Below, in pieces: positions 21,997 through 32,930 of a DNA stretch of 64,000 bases (position 1 is its first letter; every line of letters starts with the position of its first letter). The DNA lies in the NCBI GenBank assembly GCA_963969495.1, contig OZ018328.1:4145886-4209885 (forward strand). Reading direction: 5' to 3'. The translations under genes were made by a program, and so were the position numbers. This DNA is from Ceratothoa steindachneri. Taxonomy: Eukaryota > Arthropoda > Malacostraca > Isopoda > Cymothoidae. A model generated the notes under the pieces. The model did no database searches. It was not told where the DNA came from and saw only the letters and a list, made by a program, of their open reading frames with translations.

Positions 21997-22840
21997 TGTA
22001 GCGGGCACCAAACATATTCTCTATCCCCAATCTATCCAACCCAACCCGCTCCCTACACTAAGTTGGACGTGAAAAATCGAGGGAGAAATGAAATGGATTT
22101 GTATATACAGTCCTTTATTTACAAAAATATGGCTAAATATATTTGATATTAATTTACTATGCAATCACCTTATAAATATATACAAAAAACAATCAATCCT
22201 ATCACCAAACAAAATACTTATAAATATAACTAAACGAATGAGTGAACAAAAATACAAATACACAATCAAACAAAAGAGGCCTTAAAAAACATACAATCAA
22301 GCAACAAAAGAGTCCTTATGCTTACGTGGTACCACATTTTTTAGGGGGGTTTCCCTGGGGAAAAGTCTTGCCAAAACTTGGGTGTGCGCGCATTAAACGC
22401 CTGGCACCTTCAAGCCCAGCTTATTAATATTAATGTGATCCGGTCGCAAATTAAGGCTATTAAAGCTCTTCCATCCAAACAGGACATACAATAACTTTAA
22501 GAACATAAGAACATAAGAAAAGAAGGAGACTGCAAAAGACCATTCATGGCCTACATTCATGGACTTCAAATCCTACAATCTATACCACTCTTTATAAATT
22601 GAAGGATTATCCTGTTGAAATTTTAACAAAATTATAGAGTGGCTTCTGGAAATATATAAAAACATTTTATAATACAATATGAAATCCATTTTATATATAT
22701 ACTTATATAAAAACATCCCCCATTCACACACACATTCTTACAGAGAGAGGGAGAGGTCTGCTAGAAAGGGGGTAGGAGAATGGCCCTACAAACACTCTTA
22801 CATTCGCTCCACCACACCATCACTCTGAACTCAGTCTAGC
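21997..22840 (-). repeat. Gypsy-2 solo LTR, minus orientation
   Basis: The left edge reads TGTAGCGGGC on the plus strand, the inverse of the GCCCGCTACA ending of Gypsy-2 LTRs. The block ACTAAGTTGGACGTGAAAAA...TACAGTCCTTTATTTAC and, at the other side, TTACATTCGCTCCACCACAC match 6750-6882 and the start of 5969-6882. The right boundary is approximate (near CTAGCA at 22827) and no target duplication was found. Inside, at about 22500, is AAGAACATAAGAACATAAGA, a dispersed repeat signature I associate with decapod genomes. Confidence 0.7.
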
Positions 22841-23345
22841 ATCCTAATTGGGACTAAGATAACAAAAAAAATAAATAAAAAACAATAAATAAATTACTAA
22901 GTGAAAGAAGAGGAGGCTAATAATTATTAGCACTAAATCCTAGTCACTTTTATCCCTGATTTTTTGTATGAATTGGAAAATAATTGTTATTGCATTATTT
23001 TACTCTCACTCACTTACGAATATTGTGCTTACACAGCACAAAGCTCACCCCAATGAGGGATCTGTGGCCCTGCCTTAGGGATGTACTGACATTTCTGGTG
23101 ACCACTCGTTTCAAGAAAAGTATGGAGGCCATATTAGTAAATAACTCCATGCTTTATCTAGATTTTGTTTAAATATTACTCTAAACCTGAGTGAAGTGAA
23201 GTGTTCATTCATGCAACATTTACCATACTTAGGCTGGTAGGGCATGGTGTACATGAATCTCAGGGTTAATATCTTGAACTTGTGTAAGAATATTTTTTAT
23301 TTATCCTTTTTTGGTTCATATTCTTTTCTCAATCACAGATTGGAA
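22841..23345 (+). other. Intronic/flanking host sequence; last 125 bp belongs to a local duplication
   Basis: No coding feature seen in 22841-23220. From about 23221 to 23345 (GGTAGGGCATGGTGTACATG...ATCTCAGGGTTAATATCTTGAACTT) the sequence is paralogous to 26480-26600, part of a duplicated segment that also carries the acidic zinc-finger-gene exon. Confidence 0.6.
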
Positions 23346-23389
23346 TGAAAGTAATATTTGACTTTATATTAAAAAGAAAAAAACTTTAG

Positions 23390-24370
23390 CTTATGGAAAT
23401 ATTTAACCATAAACATAAACTACAATGCTTTCTACAACTTTATTCCATCTGTCAACAAACTTATAAATGCCATGCTTGTAAAATTGTTTAGGTTGTGATG
23501 CAAAATATGAATCCAATTCATTTTCAACCTCTTCTCTTGATGTCAACCAAAGACTACCCAAATGCTTTCTTAATCCCCTAACCAAAAGATAATCAGAAGG
23601 AGCAAAATTGGGACAATTTGGAGGATGAAGCAAGAATTCCCAAACTCCTCCAAGAGATCTTTGGTCATTCAAGTTGTGTAAGGATAAATGGCTTTCAAAC
23701 AATGAAGTCAATTACACTACAGATTAACATTAATTGTTGTCTATTAGTTCATAAGGAACAATTCCTTCATTATCCCACCAGACAATCAACACAATCATTT
23801 TTGAATGAAGTCCTCCTCTCAGTTGTTGAGAAAGTCTGCTTCCTCGACTGATCCACAAATGGTGGCATTTAACGCGATGATAAAGGATCTACTTTTCATC
23901 ACCAGTCACAATCCAACACAAAAATGGTGCCTGAAGGTGTCGTGAAAGGAATGACACAGAAAGTAACACGCTGTTGCAGATTTGCCCGGGACAGTTCCGG
24001 TGGGACCCATTTCCCAATTGCTGGAACATTTCTAATGCTGTTCACTCAGTGTAGGACAGTCCTCTGGGTTACATTGAATTGTTCTGTGACTTTGCTTAAA
24101 GTTGTAGCAGGATTGTCTGTGATAACAGCTTCCAACTCTTTGGAATCAAGTTTTTTTGGATGACCTTATCTTGGTCCTTCCTTTAAACTGAAATCCCCAC
24201 TTGAAAAAGGAGGGATACCACATCCTTCAACTTCTTTCATTTACTGCATCAAAATCATAAGTGCTCTGAATGGATTTTACTGCTGTACTTGCATTGACAC
24301 CTTTATGAAACTCATAGAGTAAATCATGTCTAATGTGATCTTTAGGTGGGAAGGCATAGGGGTGAATATG
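23390..24370 (-). pseudogene. mariner (SETMAR/mori-like) transposase, degenerate
   Basis: Minus strand, from ~24370. The HTH region corresponds to LLYEFHKGVNASTAVKSIQS in scattered frames, then FSLKEGPR, HPKKLDSKELEAVITDNPAT, IGKWVPPEL and a decayed catalytic region. The last frame, 23711-23403, has LHPPNCPNFAPSDYLLVRGL (the third catalytic Asp motif, usually YSPDLAPSDYHLF, with its leading D lost) and the C-terminal FASQPKQFYKHGIYKFVDRW typical of this subfamily. It lies between the two halves of a duplicated host segment; the paralogous segment at 26470-26756 has no such insertion. Confidence 0.85.
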
Positions 24371-24479
24371 GAAGAAGGTTATGAGCAATATTTTTATAAT
24401 TTTAAAGAAAAAAACGTATAAATTACTAATTAAATTGGCCTCAAGTACTTGAATAAAAATGAATTTTTATTTACTTTAG

Positions 24480-24644
24480 GAGGAATTTGGAGAGCTTTTA
24501 ATGAAAGAAGAGATTAAGGAAGAAGATATGGAAGATCAAAGTCATCTCCCTGATGAAAATGAAGAGAGAGTTGATTCTCAAGAAGAAAACTCTTTAGCAA
24601 ATCCCTCAACTGAAACATGGGCTAAGAACTCCTTTGAAGAAAAG
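24480..24644 (+). CDS. Acidic exon of a C2H2 zinc-finger gene
   Basis: An open 55-codon exon is bounded by TTTACTTTAG (acceptor, AG at 24478-24479) and GTTGGT (donor at 24645). It reads EEFGELLMKEEIKEEDMEDQ and then a Glu/Asp/Ser-rich stretch ending NSFEEK. Length 165 nt is a multiple of three and both ends are phase 0, matching the phase 0 start of the finger exon at 51553. Acidic exons with an IKEE (SUMO-consensus, hydrophobic-K-x-E) motif often precede finger exons in arthropod zinc-finger genes. The link to 51553 across ~27 kb is inference. The start-codon exon was not found. Confidence 0.65.
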
Positions 24645-24659
24645 GTTGGTAATTTTTAA

Positions 24660-25484
24660 TACTAAATTAAGTATAAATTTTAAAAGTTAAAAAAAAGAAA
24701 GTTTGGTGGTTTCAGTCCTCCTATCAAGCTATCTTAAAAATGTTGGCTTAATAGATAGTTTTCAGTCACAAAAAAAATGTATGTATGTATTTCAACCCCT
24801 GACAAATGCCTGTATATATTTCAAAGTTGTAGTGTTTGCATCAAATTCTGGCATTTTTGCATCCTGCTGGCCCGAGTGCAAATTAGGAAAGCCCCATCAC
24901 TGGGTCAAATTGGACTCTGATGGGGCATGGGGAAAGTTGTTGGTGTTCTTCCTCCTCACTCACTCTATGCTAATTTATTATTTTTTAGTCTATGACCATA
25001 CCCGGAACCTTTTGTCAACCTGCACTTGGTAGTGAGATGAGCCTTTTTCTCTTTTAGCCTGGGTGCAAATTAGGGAAACACCAACACTGGGGAAGATGGT
25101 GTACTTCTTCCTGGTTCCCTCTCAGCATTCTTTTCTATGTATGGCTATCCCCTTAACCCTTCCTTAGGTTTAAAGACTGGCCAGCTCTCTCATGCTGTGT
25201 CAGATGATTGGCTTTGGAACCTCTAGAAATAAAGTCTGCAAGTCGCAAGGGACCAGGAGTGAAGGGTTCCTGGGCATTGGGGTACTAATAAATGGAAAGA
25301 TAATTTTTTTACCAATAACCCCTTCCCTGCATGTAACAGGCTAAGTAAACGCCTTCCTGTACAGCCATTCTCACAATGGCATCAACCACAGTACTATCCT
25401 TTCAATGCTACCTTTTAATTTATTCATTTACATCCTCTAACCACAATCTCTTTGTATATAAAAAAACCCTATGTAGATAGCATC
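24660..25484. other. Intron with decayed repeat
   Basis: No gene. About 24850-25200 contains sequence related to 35785-36030 (GGAAAGTTGTTG.TGT.CTTCC and TATGGCTATCCCCTTGACC-like blocks), so it is an old dispersed repeat, perhaps LINE-A 5' material. A GTGCAAATTAGG block occurs twice (about 24877 and 25065). Confidence 0.45.
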
Positions 25485-25580
25485 TTAACATAACATAACG
25501 TAATTCAACAGATGAGAAAAGCCACAATAGCCTATCAGAGGTTTTCTGAGTCAATGCCCACCCCATAGACTGCCAAAAAT
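25485..25580 (-). repeat. CR1-like LINE 3' tail, inverted copy
   Basis: CTTAACATAACATAACGTAA is the reverse complement of the TTATG-repeat tail seen at 5955-5968 and 790-806. It is followed by GATGAGAAAAGCCACAATAG, the inverse of the CTTGTGGCTTTTGTCATC block. Confidence 0.75.
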
Positions 25581-25604
25581 CTTATCTTTTACTAGAATAC
25601 TACA

Positions 25605-26340
25605 ATGATACATATACTAGATCAATGCCTTATACAAAACTGAATGACAGCTTCTACCCCAAAATCATCCGTAACACTATTTATACCAGACTTTGTTGAA
25701 TCAAGACAGTCACAAAGAAACTTAATTTTTTAAGAGTGCTAGCAAATAACAGTTTGGGACAAAAGAAATCTTTACTCACAGTATACAAACAATTTATACT
25801 TTCTTAAACTAAAAAGTACAAAGCATCAGCTTTGCACACAAACAATTTCAATCCCGCACTTACATGCAGAAACCACAATAATATCAATTAGAGTGCACCT
25901 TAACATGATAGAAACCCATCACTTAAGCAGAACACTAAACCAATACCATCCCAACCAATTACTTACTACAAAACAAACTAAGCATCATATAAAAGAGCCC
26001 CACCACAAACATATTCATGTTTCTGTCACCTGCAGTGACTTAAACGATCTGCCCCTAAATAACATTGCAAATGAACCCCCTCCACTAATAGACAACTCAG
26101 AGAAATCACTTCACAGGGGACAGAGAATGATTTTAACCCAATGTAGATCAAGCCACACATCCATCCTCCAACGCTAACAGGCTTCAGATGTAACCTAGAA
26201 CAAGATCACATTAGAGGCCTCTTAAACTGCCCTACCTTCTCACAAACACAAAACTCTCCATCACCTTACAGGAGGGACTTGTTTACCCACCTAGGGGACC
26301 AGGCTACATTCCTGGGCGCTCTCCACTTCAGGGAAAATAG
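25605..26340 (+). pseudogene. Jockey-like LINE ORF2 C-terminal region, degenerate
   Basis: Broken plus-strand frames follow the order of the post-RT region of Jockey-like LINEs: the post-thumb segment, a His/Asn/Pro-rich linker (25893-26177, starting MHLNMIETHHLSRTLNQYHP), a basic QCRSSHTSILQR stretch, the Cys-containing CNLEQDHIRGLLNCPTF segment, and an end resembling LGDQATFLGALHF. It may belong to the same family as 14395-14870. Confidence 0.55.
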
Positions 26341-26630
26341 GTAGGGAAGGCAAAATGGAAATAAGTCAATGCTTTAGTTATTGTTAAAAAAAATGCAGCA
26401 AAATAAAGGAATCTCAGAATTGGGGGGGGGGAGGTCTTGCAGTGTGAAAGATTAGTTCATAGAACAATTTTCCCACTTGGACTGCTAGAGCCTGGTGGGA
26501 CATGAATCTCAGGGTCATTAACTTGAAATGTTAGTGTATATTTTTGTTATATCTTTTGTTCCTTATTTTTTTCTACATTGTATATAAATAAAAATGTTAG
26601 CATCAAATAGTCCTTGGTTACTTAAATCAG
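26341..26630 (+). other. Host sequence; from 26480 paralogous to 23221-23345 and 24420-24479
   Basis: Unassigned up to ~26480 with a G-run near 26422. From 26480 the GGTGGGACATGAATCTCAGGGTC block matches the upstream duplicate and leads into the duplicated exon. Confidence 0.6.
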
Positions 26631-26756
26631 GATGAATTAGGAGAAATTTTAATCAAAGAAGAGATTAAAGAAGAATATCTAGAAGATCAATGTCCTCTCG
26701 ATGAAAATGAAGAGAGACTTGATTCCCAAGAAGAAAATTTGATACTAAAATACTAG
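26631..26756 (+). pseudogene. Duplicated acidic exon, truncated by Gypsy-1 LTR
   Basis: After ACTTAAATCAG (acceptor) the frame reads DELGEILIKEEIKEEYLEDQ, closely paralogous to the exon at 24480, and continues through ENEERLDSQEEN, then stops (TAG at 26754-26756). The last third of the exon and its donor site are missing, replaced from ~26757 by the truncated Gypsy-1 3' LTR. It could be an alternative terminal exon but is more likely dead. The IKEE motif is preserved. Confidence 0.7.
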
Positions 26757-27385
26757 GGTCTTCTTCCGTGTCAGACTGGCAGTCCAACTCCATCCAAAGC
26801 GAAATGATCCGCACTCAAGGATGTGGATGCGATGGTTCTGGTCAATGCGGAGAGTGGGAGGGCCCTGACTCCATTTGATGTGTAGGCAACTTGGAGGCAG
26901 TCTCGAGATTCACACTTCAAAAAGCTGTCCCCTTACTGCCACACGAAGGTCAAGGTTGGCTGCTGCTACCTCCCTAATTCAGAATGTGCTGGACAAGCGA
27001 GCACCAAGAAACTGGAAAGGAGAAGGCATTTTCAATCACCCAATCACTGTCACATTTAAAACATTCTCACACTGACATTCATACACACCCACCCATTCAC
27101 ACTAAGACTCACCTGAATAACTATTCAGCTTCCTTCTCAATTGTAATCGAACTTGTGCACTTTATTTAATAACTGTCAAATTATCTCTCTTTTACTATTA
27201 ACTATTCTCAATTTTGCCTGTGTGTGGGTGGGGGGACAGGGATGAATGGGGGGGGCCACGATAGAGGTCTATTGAGTCCCCCACCCAGAACGACAACAAT
27301 GATGCAGCTGCAACACACACACCCTGAAAAGAGAAGAAAGGGATTAGAGACAGGGGGGGAGAGGCAGACACAACACACCACTAGA
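26757..27385 (-). repeat. Gypsy-1 3' LTR, truncated
   Basis: Matches 34860-35484 closely (GACTGGCAGTCCAACTCCAT, GCAACTTGGAGGCAGTCTCG, GCCTGTGTGTGGGTGGGGGG). The minus-strand start at 27385 reads TCTAGTGGTGTGTTG. The portion equivalent to 34436-34859 is missing at the 26757 side, next to the broken duplicated exon, indicating a deletion after insertion. Confidence 0.9.
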
Positions 27386-27530
27386 TCCTTCACAGCTAAA
27401 TTTGCCTCACCTCACCATGACTCTATCCCTATCTTCATAGGCACATTTCATTCCTTCACAATCATTTCGGCATCACCCAGTCATACTCTTTCACTCTGCC
27501 TCTCCCCCTAGTCACAGGTCCATCAAATGT

Positions 27531-28016
27531 CTATCTCATCTGTTGTAATGTCTCTTCATCATGTCTGTCCATGATCCCTTCTCTATGTACTTCATTCACA
27601 CACACATCTGACATTCCCTGACCAATCTCACTAAAATCCTCAACTAACCTCTCTACTTCATCCATCAAACCTTTCCATTCTTTCATAGCATTCATTGACT
27701 CTTGCTCCAATTGCACACTTATCCCATTTATACTCACTAGCATAGACTCAGACTCATTCAAAGGAAATTTACAAATACTATACATTCTATCATATACTCC
27801 ATCTCAATCTTGCACAAATCCAGAAAACTCTCCCACATCACTCTCACTAAACTGTTCCATCCATTCATCCTTTCTCAACCATTTACTCTTGCGCTTCCTC
27901 CTTCCATGTTCAACTAACACTAACTGCTTCCCCTCTAAAGCACTAGCTATATCATCCACCATTTCACAGTCTTCAATTCTTTCAGACAGATATTGATTCA
28001 CCGGATGTTGCACCAA
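27531..28016 (-). pseudogene. Gypsy-1 C-terminal tail, unknown function
   Basis: Two adjoining minus-strand frames: 28016-27804 (MVQHPVNQYLSERIEDCEMV, then a basic RRKRKSKWLRKDEW patch) and 27785-27531 (SMLVSINGISVQLEQESMNA, MKEWKGLMDEVERLVEDFSE, closing in an acidic, Gln-rich end). It is probably helical and has no signal peptide, membrane segment or Cys pattern, so it does not look like an envelope. Its position matches the tail of Gypsy-2 (7744-8345), which is also acidic and rich in short helices, though I cannot align the two residue by residue. Confidence 0.55.
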
Positions 28017-29215
28017 ATATTCAGGAGGTCATGCCACTTTTGCAACTGACATTGATGCGCTCTACGTTCAGCCAAACTTCCATCCTCTCTTTCACAAACT
28101 ATCACATAATTTTCCTCATTTGACCAAACCTTTCTTACTACAAATGGACCTTCAAACTTCTCTTTCAACTTATCCACATTTAGTCTACCTTTTGTCTCAA
28201 TCTCCTTTAGTACTTTATCACCAACAGAAAAACGCAAACCTTTCATCCCCTTTTCTCCACAACTCACGATCCTTCTCATTTAGTCCCATACATGGCCTAA
28301 TCATTCGTTCAAAGTTGATCAAATACTTTACACAGTGACATTCCAATCACCTTTTGCACTGTCATGTTATACGCCCAATGCACTCTTCCCAAACATTCAT
28401 CCCATTCTTTCCCATCTTTCACCATCAATCGTAACATCTCACTCAAAGTTCTTATCATTCTTTCAGTCAAACCATTCACACTAAGCATATATGGCTTTGT
28501 TCACACATGATCTATCCCCCATTCACTCAACATCTCAAAAGCACGTCCCACAAACTTAGGTCCATTCTCACTCAACATTTGCACAGGCTTACACATCCAC
28601 ATGGGTGACATTCTCTCACTCACTTCTCTAGCAACATTTAATGAAGATTTGTCACAGGTGCAGCATACACAAATTTGCTCTTATGATTCACCACAATCAT
28701 TCCTACATACCCTCTTGCAGTCCTCAGAAAAGACACACAATTGATCACTACCATTCCAAAGGGTTCATTCACACTCAACTTTAATACGGGTAAGGCAGCA
28801 TACACTCTCTGATACTTTCTCTTCTGCACACTTCACACATAGTTGCTGCATCCACACAAATCTTTCTCAAAAAGGGACTAAATATACATCCTTTCATACA
28901 TTGCCACAATTTATTCTTACCCATATGTCCAAACCTATCATGCACAATCTTTACCATTCCAATCGTAGCACACACGGAAAAAACCAGAATATATACATCC
29001 TCATCATCTATACATTGCACAAAATATACTAAACCCTTGCATGCTACAAACTTTCCAGCAAACCTTCTAAACTCTCTTAATATGCAGCTCCATTCCTTCA
29101 CAGGAACACTGGTCATCACGCTATCTTTCAATTCATGCACCATCGGACATGACTCTTGCATGCTCTCTATATCTTCAGCAGTCAACAGCTCTTCACTCAA
29201 ATCGACACCTGCCAC
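27998..29215 (-). pseudogene. Gypsy-1 integrase
   Basis: Minus strand. The H2C2 zinc-binding domain is HDRFGHMGKNKLWQCMKGCI followed by DAATMCEVCRR (28960-28815). The catalytic core starts at MVVINCVSFLRTARGYVG, where the first catalytic Asp reads Asn. The second block reads MLSENGPKFVG where SDNGxEF is expected, so the second Asp is Glu. The third block LTERMIRTLSEM keeps the catalytic Glu. The C-terminal frame (28279-27998) contains KFEGPFVVRKVW, the GPY/F module found in many gypsy integrases. Stops break the core at about 28500 and 28320. A conserved leader, YFVQCIDDED, precedes the zinc domain. It could not catalyse integration. Confidence 0.85.
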
Positions 29216-29234
29216 TCCTACAAATCCAGTTGAG

Positions 29235-29660
29235 CCTAGCCTACAAGCTCACTCTGCAACTTCCCAACTGTTACACCATCTTTCACTAAACATTCATTAC
29301 ATACATCCACTGAAATCCTATTCTTACTCAGAAAATCAATCCCAAACAGAAAAAATATGGTAACTCATTCTCACTTAATACAACAAATTCATGCAATATG
29401 TCATTCAACTTCCCCATACTTACAGACAAACTCACTTCCTCCCATGCCATAATACATCCACTTCCGAGTCCACTTATCAAAACTGACACCTTTTCTAGAA
29501 ACATTCCAACTCATATTATCAACATCATGCAAAACTTTTGCATTCACCAAGGAAATTTGAGCACCTCTTCCCATTCATAGTCAAGGTAACTTGCACTCTC
29601 TCTTCAAGTCCATGCTCACACATTACATTCAATACTTCTGTCCCTTGAACAAACACTTCT
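29235..29660 (-). pseudogene. Gypsy-1 second retropepsin domain (PR2)
   Basis: Minus strand, between the OTU-like domain and integrase. Frames combine to VMCEHGLEERVQVTLTMNGK, the position where PR2 of Gypsy-2 has LIDIGA, so the catalytic Asp is lost here. It continues AQISLVNAKVL, ISGLGSGCIMAWEEVSLSVS, HEFVVLSENELPYFF and GIDFLSKNRISVD. The GlxSG...G.. ...V.L.VS... F.VL...LFGIDFL pattern is a retropepsin fold and aligns with Gypsy-2 8800-9130. At least two frameshifts (about 29580 and 29470). A separate, more usual retropepsin (PR1) lies upstream of the RT in the same element. Confidence 0.7.
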
Positions 29661-29755
29661 TCAGCATCTAAACCTTCATCTTTACTAACAGGAACAATTC
29701 CTTAGCAAATATAATCAATCCCTTTTCTTACATAATTCTTCTCAATCAACCAATT

Positions 29756-30140
29756 CTAATATACACCACTCAAACATTGCAGATGCAACTCACACTCATT
29801 TACTCGGCCTACACCTTTACCACGATACATCACTGGCATCTCCACACCATAATGCACATATACTCTCACACCAAACAGCTTGCTCACTATCAATAACACT
29901 TCCTGAAACATCATCACTCCTGACATACACATACTTCTCAACTCTTTTCTTAACCTACTTAAATTTTCCATTCCCAATTGCCTTGGCCTTTTACATGCTT
30001 CTTCCTTAACTACCTTTCATAATGCATTCACACTTTCTGGCATCTTCTCAAGCAATCCATCTTTCATCAAGTCTCGTAAACCATACAACACACTTTCGAA
30101 CATAGAATCACCTCCACCTTTACATTTCGCTCCAATAACT
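29756..30140 (-). pseudogene. Gypsy-1 OTU-like cysteine protease domain
   Basis: Minus strand, directly after RNase H. It opens with CKGGGDSMFESVLYGLRDLM (about 30120-30060), like the OTU N-terminal motif with Ser at the position expected for the nucleophile Cys. PESVNAL and a helix with KEEACKRP follow, then LRKELRSMCMSGVMMFQEVL, SKLFGVRVYVHYGVEMPVMY, and LQCLSGVY at the end, where the OTU C-terminal His-Tyr would be (here Tyr then a TAG stop at 29757-29759). The same order occurs in Gypsy-2. Function, if ever active, could be ubiquitin removal or polyprotein processing. Called by motif order only. Confidence 0.55.
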
Positions 30141-31440
30141 ATACCTGCTGGCAAATACTCAGGATTTATGCTTACAGTCTCGCTTTCATTCAAACTACAT
30201 GGCAAACGTGACATCAAATCAGCAATCACATTCCTTTCACCTGGCAAATACTCAATCACAAAATCAAAATCACTCAAATCTTCCATTGTCCTTGAAGCCT
30301 ACTATTAACTAACCTCATACGCTGCAAATACACTAGTGGCTGGTGATCTGTTCTCACTATAAACTACTCCATACAAAAATGGTTGTAATGACTTGAGACA
30401 GAATCTTAATGCAGCTAATTCTCTTTCAATCATTGAATATGCACGCTCTGCCACACTAAACGCCTTGGAAACATATTCAATTACTCGTTTTCTTTCAAAC
30501 CCATTCAGAACGTGATCTTGCATCAATCATCCACCCATCGAATGACCACTTGCATCCATATACGCTTAAAGCATTCCTGCATTTGTTCCATATGCTGGAT
30601 ATGCAAGTTTTACATCTTTTACAACTTCCACTTTTAACTTTTCAAACGCCGCATTCATATAGTCATTCCACTTAATCACAGTATTCTTCTTTTTCCAAGT
30701 CCATACACTTAACAGTTTCATCACCCCCAACAATCTTTCATAAACTTTCTTCCAAACTCAACTGAACCAAGAAATCTATGCAACACTCACTGTGGTAGGC
30801 ATAGGAAAATTCCTAACATTTTCCACAAACTTCTCCGATTCATGCAATCCAACTGCACTCACCTTATGTCCCCAAAACTCAACTTCACTAGTAAACCACA
30901 CACATATAGACAACTTCACTTTCACCCCAACCTCTTCCAACTTTCTTAAAACATCATTCAGCAAGGTCATATGTTCTTCCATGTTCTTATTCATCACCAA
31001 AATATCATCCAAAAACACTTGTACATTCTTACACAGAAAACCACTCAACTCTACATTCCTAGCACGCTGAAAAGCAGCCTGGGCCTTCGCCAACCCAAAG
31101 CTCAGGTTTCTAAACTGATAATGGTGCTTTGAGGTTGAGAACGCCGTAATAGGCCTACTCTCTTCAGCCACAGGCATCTGGTAGTAACCACGTACCAGAT
31201 CCATCTTAGAAAATATTTTTATTCTATGCACCTGTACACACATTCAGATACAACACTCATAGGAAACTTTTCTTTCAATGTTCATTCATTCACTCTTCTA
31301 TAGTCAATACACAGTCGCAAATGTCCCTCTGGCTTTCATACAGGTACAATCGGACTATTCCAGGCACTCACACTCGGCTCAATCAAGCCAATTCTCTCTA
31401 ATTCTTCACACTGTTCCTCAATCACTTGAGCCACAGGGGG
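30141..31440 (-). pseudogene. Gypsy-1 reverse transcriptase and RNase H
   Basis: Minus strand. RT: FSKMDLVRGYYQMPVAEESR (motif A), FRNLSFGLAKAQAAFQRARN (motif B), VQVFLDDILVMNKNMEEHM (catalytic LDD at about 31003-31012) and VEFWGHKVSAVGLHESEKF (thumb side). RNase H: AYMDASGHSMGG (first Asp, about 30555), YSMIERELAALRFCLKSLQP (Glu), a frameshifted second Asp block near 30340, and FDFVIEYLPGERNVIADLMS (last Asp). Breaks at about 30770, 30590 and 30320. The RT palm frame is open for 155 codons. The protein converted element RNA to DNA. Confidence 0.9.
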
Positions 31441-31694
31441 AGGGAAATGATGCCTTTTTATAAATTAGCATAGCGTCGCTCAAAATTATTCTGAACTCAG
31501 GCAAGAGACTTTTACCAAAGTCCTCATCCCCTTGACTCAAAGCATCTCTCCTATTCCACAACATCCTATAAACTTTTTGCTTCTCATATTCAATCAACCT
31601 TTCTTCCAATTTCACTTGCTCAATCAAATTTTCATACTTCCAAACATTCGACATTACATTTATGGAAAACACACTTCCATTCACCACATGTGTA

Positions 31695-32375
31695 TCATTC
31701 TCCATATTCACCATCGTATTTAACACCTAATTTATCTTCCACTTGCACTCCTCTAAGACTCTTCCTTCGCAGATCCGGCCAAACTTGTATACAGACACGC
31801 AGATCTTTCATATCAATTATACCATCAAACACATACACAATTCTCCTCAATCGATAGTTTGCAGCACTACCATCCAAGACATAAATATTCCTATCATTCT
31901 CACTTATCTCAACATCCGAATTCCATCCAATCCTTACACTCAATGTTTCATTCTGCTTGACAGGCACACTCTCAATCGCATATACCTCCAGACCTTTCAT
32001 GATGTTCACTCTCACACTTCCATCTGGATCCACATACCAGTGACACTTCATACTTTCATTCTTCTTACATTCAATCATCTCTAAATGAGGGGGAATCATG
32101 ATACTATTCGCTTTCAAAAACTTATAACCTAATAGCATGTCATACTTCTTGTTTGCAACTTCTACTACACAAAATTCATCCTCATTCATCCAGACACCGG
32201 CAATTGAAACACTTTTGCTAAACCTCGCAACAATCTGCACATCCTGCTCACCTAATCCAGTCAAATGATATCCACGATCCTTAACTTCACTTACTTTTAT
32301 TCCTACAAATGCTTCATAGTACACCACATTCACCTTACATCCTGTATCAATCAATGCACTTCTCGTTCTCCGCAC
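31695..32375 (-). pseudogene. Gypsy-1 first retropepsin (PR1) and linker
   Basis: An open 226-codon minus-strand frame starts in the active-site strand: SALIDTGCKVNVVYYEAF (DTG at about 32348). GYHLTGLGEQDVQIVARF and DEFCVVEVANKKYDMLLGYK follow, so both the DTG loop and the second LLG motif are present. The remainder (CHWYVDPDGSVRVNIMKGLE, RLRRIVYVFDGI) is a linker toward RT, with 31726-31440 continuing as a charged region (LIEQVKLEERLIEYEKQKVY). This is the usual gypsy position for the protease, between gag knuckles and RT. The active-site triplet is intact, unlike in PR2. Confidence 0.85.
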
Positions 32376-32579
32376 TTAATTTTAACACGCATACACCTAT
32401 TCACACTCTGACCCCAATTCACTCCACGATTTGACAATCCTCTCATATTCATCTCTTCCACTCTCAAGAATTTCCCAGAAGGAACCCTCTCATTCCTTAG
32501 TTTCCCTGAGTCGTATCATCTCGATTACTCGCATCGTAACCAATCCATTCTTTCGTTCATGTGTCTATCACCAGTCCTA

Positions 32580-32930
32580 CACAACCTTGTTGCATTACCT
32601 ACCATTCCACATTTACCACAGGTAGTTCTTGGACTGGCACATATCTTGGAATAATGCCCTATCTGCCCACAATTACCACACTCTCCAGGTCCACTCATAT
32701 TCACTCAACCACCTTCCCTGCAATCTCGTCCCAAATCGCCCATTTTTCCACATCCATAACACGCTCTTTCCCTCGCATGACTACAATCTTTTATCATATG
32801 CCTCATTTGCCCACAGCCAAAGCAACTTCCTTGTGACCAGCGACAGTTAGCCCTCCTGTGCCCAACTTTCTTGCACCTCAGACACCTAGGCTCATTCACT
32901 CTAGATCTACTGTCATTCCTACCATTCATG
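32580..32930 (-). pseudogene. Gypsy-1 gag: five tandem CCHC zinc knuckles
   Basis: Minus strand. Five knuckle-like units in a row: CLRCKKVGHRRANC, CFGCGQMRHMIKDC, CYGCGKMGDLGRDC (His changed to Asp), then in the next frame CGNCGQIGHYSKIC and CGKCGMVGNATRLC (His changed to Asn). The first three are in the open frame 32929-32705 and the last two lie after a stop near 32704. Spacing is C-x2-C-x4-H-x4-C. They would bind element RNA in the particle. One or two knuckles is the common number in gypsy gags; five is unusual. Confidence 0.85.

Noticed and set aside
22500..22560. AAGAACATAAGAACATAAGA as a telomere- or tRNA-related element
   Set aside because: It is a short dispersed repeat seen inside an LTR; there is no telomeric array and no cloverleaf.
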